From: Methanosarcinales archaeon
GTDB lineage: Archaea; Halobacteriota; UBA148; JAUWXC01
Direction: 5' to 3'
Assembly: GCA_026016205.1 (NCBI GenBank)
Contig: CP061209.1
Location: forward strand, 698,330 to 762,329
DNA: 64,000 nucleotides
The position numbers were made by a program, and so were the translations under genes. Positions 61,608 through 64,000 of this stretch are shown piece by piece; position 1 is the first letter of the stretch; each line of letters begins with the position of its first letter. Under the pieces are notes generated by a model that was not told where the DNA came from, searched no databases, and worked only from the letters and a program-made list of their open reading frames with translations.

Positions 61608-64000
61608 TTGTACATTAAAGAGATTGAACTCCAAAATTTCAAATCCTTCAAGCACAAGACGAGAATTCCATTTTTCAACGACTTCACGACCATCTCCGGA
61701 CCTAACGGCTCGGGGAAGTCGAATATCATCGACGCTGTCCTTTTTGTTCTGGGCCTGTCTACCTCAAGACTGATGAGAGCCGAGAAACTTACAGACCTTA
61801 TCTATAATGCCAATGGAAGGAAGAATCCCAATTTCGCTGAGGTGACGATACGATTTGACAATACCGACAGGGGAGTGCCATTAGATAGAGACGAGATAAT
61901 AGTCACCAGAAAGGTCCAAAGAACAAATGATGGCGGATACTACAGTTATTACTACCTTAACAACAGGGCATGCAACCTAAGCGATATCCACACATACCTC
62001 TCCAAGGCCAGGATTTCGCCAGATGGGTATAACGTCATCATGCAGGGTGATGTCACCTATGTCATCGAAATGAGCTCTGTGGAGAGGCGCAAACTCATAG
62101 ATGAAATAGCAGGCGTGGCAGAGTTCGATGCAAAGAAGAAGCAATCATTTAGTGAACTCGAAACCGTTAGGGAACGGATAGAACGAGTCGATATAGTACT
62201 CTCCGAGGTTGGCATCAGACTGACGCAACTACAAGAGGAGAGAGGGCAGGCACTCAAATACAAGGCGCTGATGGATGAGAATAGGCGTTATGAAGCGTTT
62301 ACATTGCTTTCAAAACTGAAGAGTGTGGAAGACGAACTGAAAAAGTCAATGAAAAAATTAGATAGGAGGAATCTGAAAAAGGATGGTTTGGCCAAGGAGC
62401 TAACAGAGATTAGAGGCAGGATATCCACAGTGGATGAAAAACTGCGCGTTTTGAATGAAGAGATTACCCTGAAAGGGGAGGACGAGCAGATAGAGGTTAA
62501 AAAAGAGATCGAAGAGATAAAGGGCGAGATTGCCAAACATCAACATGCTATTGGATTTTTCAAAACCGAAATTGGCAGCATTGAGGAAGAGCGAAGGAAG
62601 GCGCTGATAGAGATTGATAAGACCAGGGAGAAGATTGAGAGCCTAACGGCAAAGATTGGAGATGAAGAAGTCAGGAAAGGGGGCATACTGGCAGAGATAA
62701 AGGAGAAGGAGGCTCAATTAAAGACTGTCCAAGATAAGACTGCCAAAGTGGATGCAAAATTTGCTGACGTGCGGAGCAGGCTTACAACGCTCAAAGAGCA
62801 GTTAGAAGGAGGGAAAAACGAGAGAAGTGAGTTGTTCAGGGCAAAAGATAGATTGCTCGACAGCATTCGACGTAAATCTTCTGAAGAAGGGGACATCAAA
62901 CGCGAGATAGAAAGGTCCAAGGAGCAAATAGCCGAGACCGAAGTGATGATGAAGCGAGTTCACAAGGAGCTCAAAGACCTGGAAGAGGAGAGGACAAAAG
63001 TCTCAAGCAGTGTAGACGAACTGGAGAGTAAGAAATCTGCGCTGAAAGGCGAACTGGATAAAATCGAACAAGAACTCTGGAAACGGCAGCAAGAATGTGT
63101 AAAAATAGAGGCGCGCGTCAAGGCATCAGAGGAGTTGGGGGGCTACAGCAGGGCTGTAAGCACGATTCTAAATGCAAAAAAGCAGCGCGAACTATCAGGC
63201 ATCTATGGAGTCGTTGCTGAACTGGGCAAGGTCGATGAAAAATGCGCTTCTGCAATAGAAGTTGCAGCTGGCAACAGGATGCAGTGTGTGGTCGTGGATG
63301 TTGACGAAGACGCTGCATGCGCAATAGAATTTTTGAAGAATAAAAAATGTGGCAGAGTCACATTTTTGCCATTGAATAAGATGAAAACCAGATCATTGCC
63401 CAAGTTGACCAAGAAGGACGGGGTAATTGATTACGCGATAAATCTCGTTGATTATGATGCCAAATTCGAGCCTGCATTTCAATATGTCTTTGGCGACACG
63501 ATTGTGGTAGAGAATCTGGACATAGCAAGAAAATTGATGCCCGGAAGAATGGTGACGCTGGACGGGGAATTAATCGAGAGAAGCGGTGCGATGACAGGGG
63601 GCTCCTTGGCAAGGAGATTTACCTTCACCACGGCAGAGAAGAGTCTCAAGAAATTAGCAGAACAGGTCACAGTATACGAGACAAAACGACGCCAATGCCT
63701 TGATAAGATAGATGCAATCGAGGGAGAAATATCCTCTATCCAGAGAGGCACGCTGGACATCGACACAGAGATTGCCGGGAAGAAACGAAGGTTAGTGGAA
63801 GGAGAAGAGTTGACAAACACAAGCAATGAGGTCATCAAAGCCAAGGAAGAAGAGCTCGCGTCCATTATGGGTGAGAGGAAGAAACTGGGAGAAGAGATGA
63901 ACGCCATGGAAGAGAAATGCACGAGTATGGATTCCCAGATTGCTGAGACGGAGGAGGAGATTAAAAAACTGGAGAAGTTACTGAAGGATTCAGAGATTCC
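61608..64000 (+). CDS. smc: Chromosome segregation protein SMC (partial, 3' end outside window)
   Basis: 797 codons are visible before the window ends. TTG start with AGGGGT ahead: YIKEIELQNFKSFKHKT, Walker A SGPNGSGKSNIIDAVLFVLG, then ISPDGYNVIMQGDVTYVIEM and ERRKLIDEIAGVAEFDAKK. The first coiled coil runs from about residue 170 to 500. The hinge follows: GIYGVVAELGKVDEKCASAI, VAAGNRMQCVVVDVDEDAA, GRVTFLPLNKMK and LDGELIERSGAMTGGS. The second coil is cut off. It organises and segregates DNA with ScpA/B-type partners, not seen here. No ATG fits the conserved N-terminus, so TTG is well supported. Confidence 0.95.
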   Translation, partial: MYIKEIELQNFKSFKHKTRIPFFNDFTTISGPNGSGKSNIIDAVLFVLGLSTSRLMRAEKLTDLIYNANGRKNPNFAEVTIRFDNTDRGVPLDRDEIIVTRKVQRTNDGGYYSYYYLNNRACNLSDIHTYLSKARISPDGYNVIMQGDVTYVIEMSSVERRKLIDEIAGVAEFDAKKKQSFSELETVRERIERVDIVLSEVGIRLTQLQEERGQALKYKALMDENRRYEAFTLLSKLKSVEDELKKSMKKLDRRNLKKDGLAKELTEIRGRISTVDEKLRVLNEEITLKGEDEQIEVKKEIEEIKGEIAKHQHAIGFFKTEIGSIEEERRKALIEIDKTREKIESLTAKIGDEEVRKGGILAEIKEKEAQLKTVQDKTAKVDAKFADVRSRLTTLKEQLEGGKNERSELFRAKDRLLDSIRRKSSEEGDIKREIERSKEQIAETEVMMKRVHKELKDLEEERTKVSSSVDELESKKSALKGELDKIEQELWKRQQECVKIEARVKASEELGGYSRAVSTILNAKKQRELSGIYGVVAELGKVDEKCASAIEVAAGNRMQCVVVDVDEDAACAIEFLKNKKCGRVTFLPLNKMKTRSLPKLTKKDGVIDYAINLVDYDAKFEPAFQYVFGDTIVVENLDIARKLMPGRMVTLDGELIERSGAMTGGSLARRFTFTTAEKSLKKLAEQVTVYETKRRQCLDKIDAIEGEISSIQRGTLDIDTEIAGKKRRLVEGEELTNTSNEVIKAKEEELASIMGERKKLGEEMNAMEEKCTSMDSQIAETEEEIKKLEKLLKDSEI

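Overview
The window looks like a euryarchaeal chromosome segment. The archaeal markers are topoisomerase VI (both subunits), an archaeal-type PEP carboxylase, form III RuBisCO, the archaeal early shikimate pathway (ADH synthase plus dehydroquinate synthase II), a GHMP-type shikimate kinase, the pantoate kinase/phosphopantothenate synthetase route to CoA, an SUI1 factor, NreA, and TATA-box promoters with some apparently leaderless starts. Multihaem c-type cytochromes with archaeal signal peptides, RuBisCO III, a NifB-like protein and a giant Ig/FN3 surface protein together suggest a Methanomicrobia-related lineage such as ANME-1 (Methanophagales), Syntrophoarchaeales or Alkanophagales. This placement is inference: no rRNA or mcr gene is present.

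Layout. 0-3.4 kb: chorismate synthase and two c-type cytochromes, the larger with 17 haem motifs and a one-base frameshift. 3.4-18.0 kb, minus strand: a four-gene envelope operon made of an MFS/spermidine-synthase-like fusion, a 2729-aa secreted repeat protein, a single-pass membrane protein with Ig-like ectodomain, and a MinD ATPase fused to about 700 aa of repeated amphipathic helices. 18.3-19.9 kb: two divergent toxin-antitoxin modules. 19.9-20.3 kb: gene debris and regulatory DNA. 20.3-33.6 kb: almost the whole aromatic amino-acid pathway (aroK, aroQ, tyrA, aroE, aroD, DHQ synthase II, ADH synthase, trpABCGEFD, pheA). With aroC at the left edge, only EPSP synthase is absent. 34.4-38.2 kb: ppcA-purC-rbcL operon. 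38.3-41.2 kb: cation exchanger, aIF1, three tRNAs and NreA. 42.3-48.8 kb: sufCB, a NifB-like radical SAM protein, and mre11-rad50 whose Rad50 has no zinc hook. 48.9-52.3 kb: stand-alone RAM domain and top6BA. 52.3-58.1 kb: thiL with an AmmeMemoRadiSam-type radical SAM enzyme, diverging from a Tat-exported nitroreductase and a complete pantoate-to-phosphopantetheine cluster. 58.1-64 kb: hisD-aspS, two small membrane proteins, a possible structured RNA, and smc running off the right edge.

Genes are tightly packed, with many 4-bp ATGA overlaps, so translational coupling is probably common. The least explained part is the 3.4-18.0 kb operon. I read it as a candidate system in which a membrane-associating MinD ATPase positions or organises a large extracellular protein through a membrane partner. 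No CRISPR array, insertion sequence, integrase or rRNA was seen.
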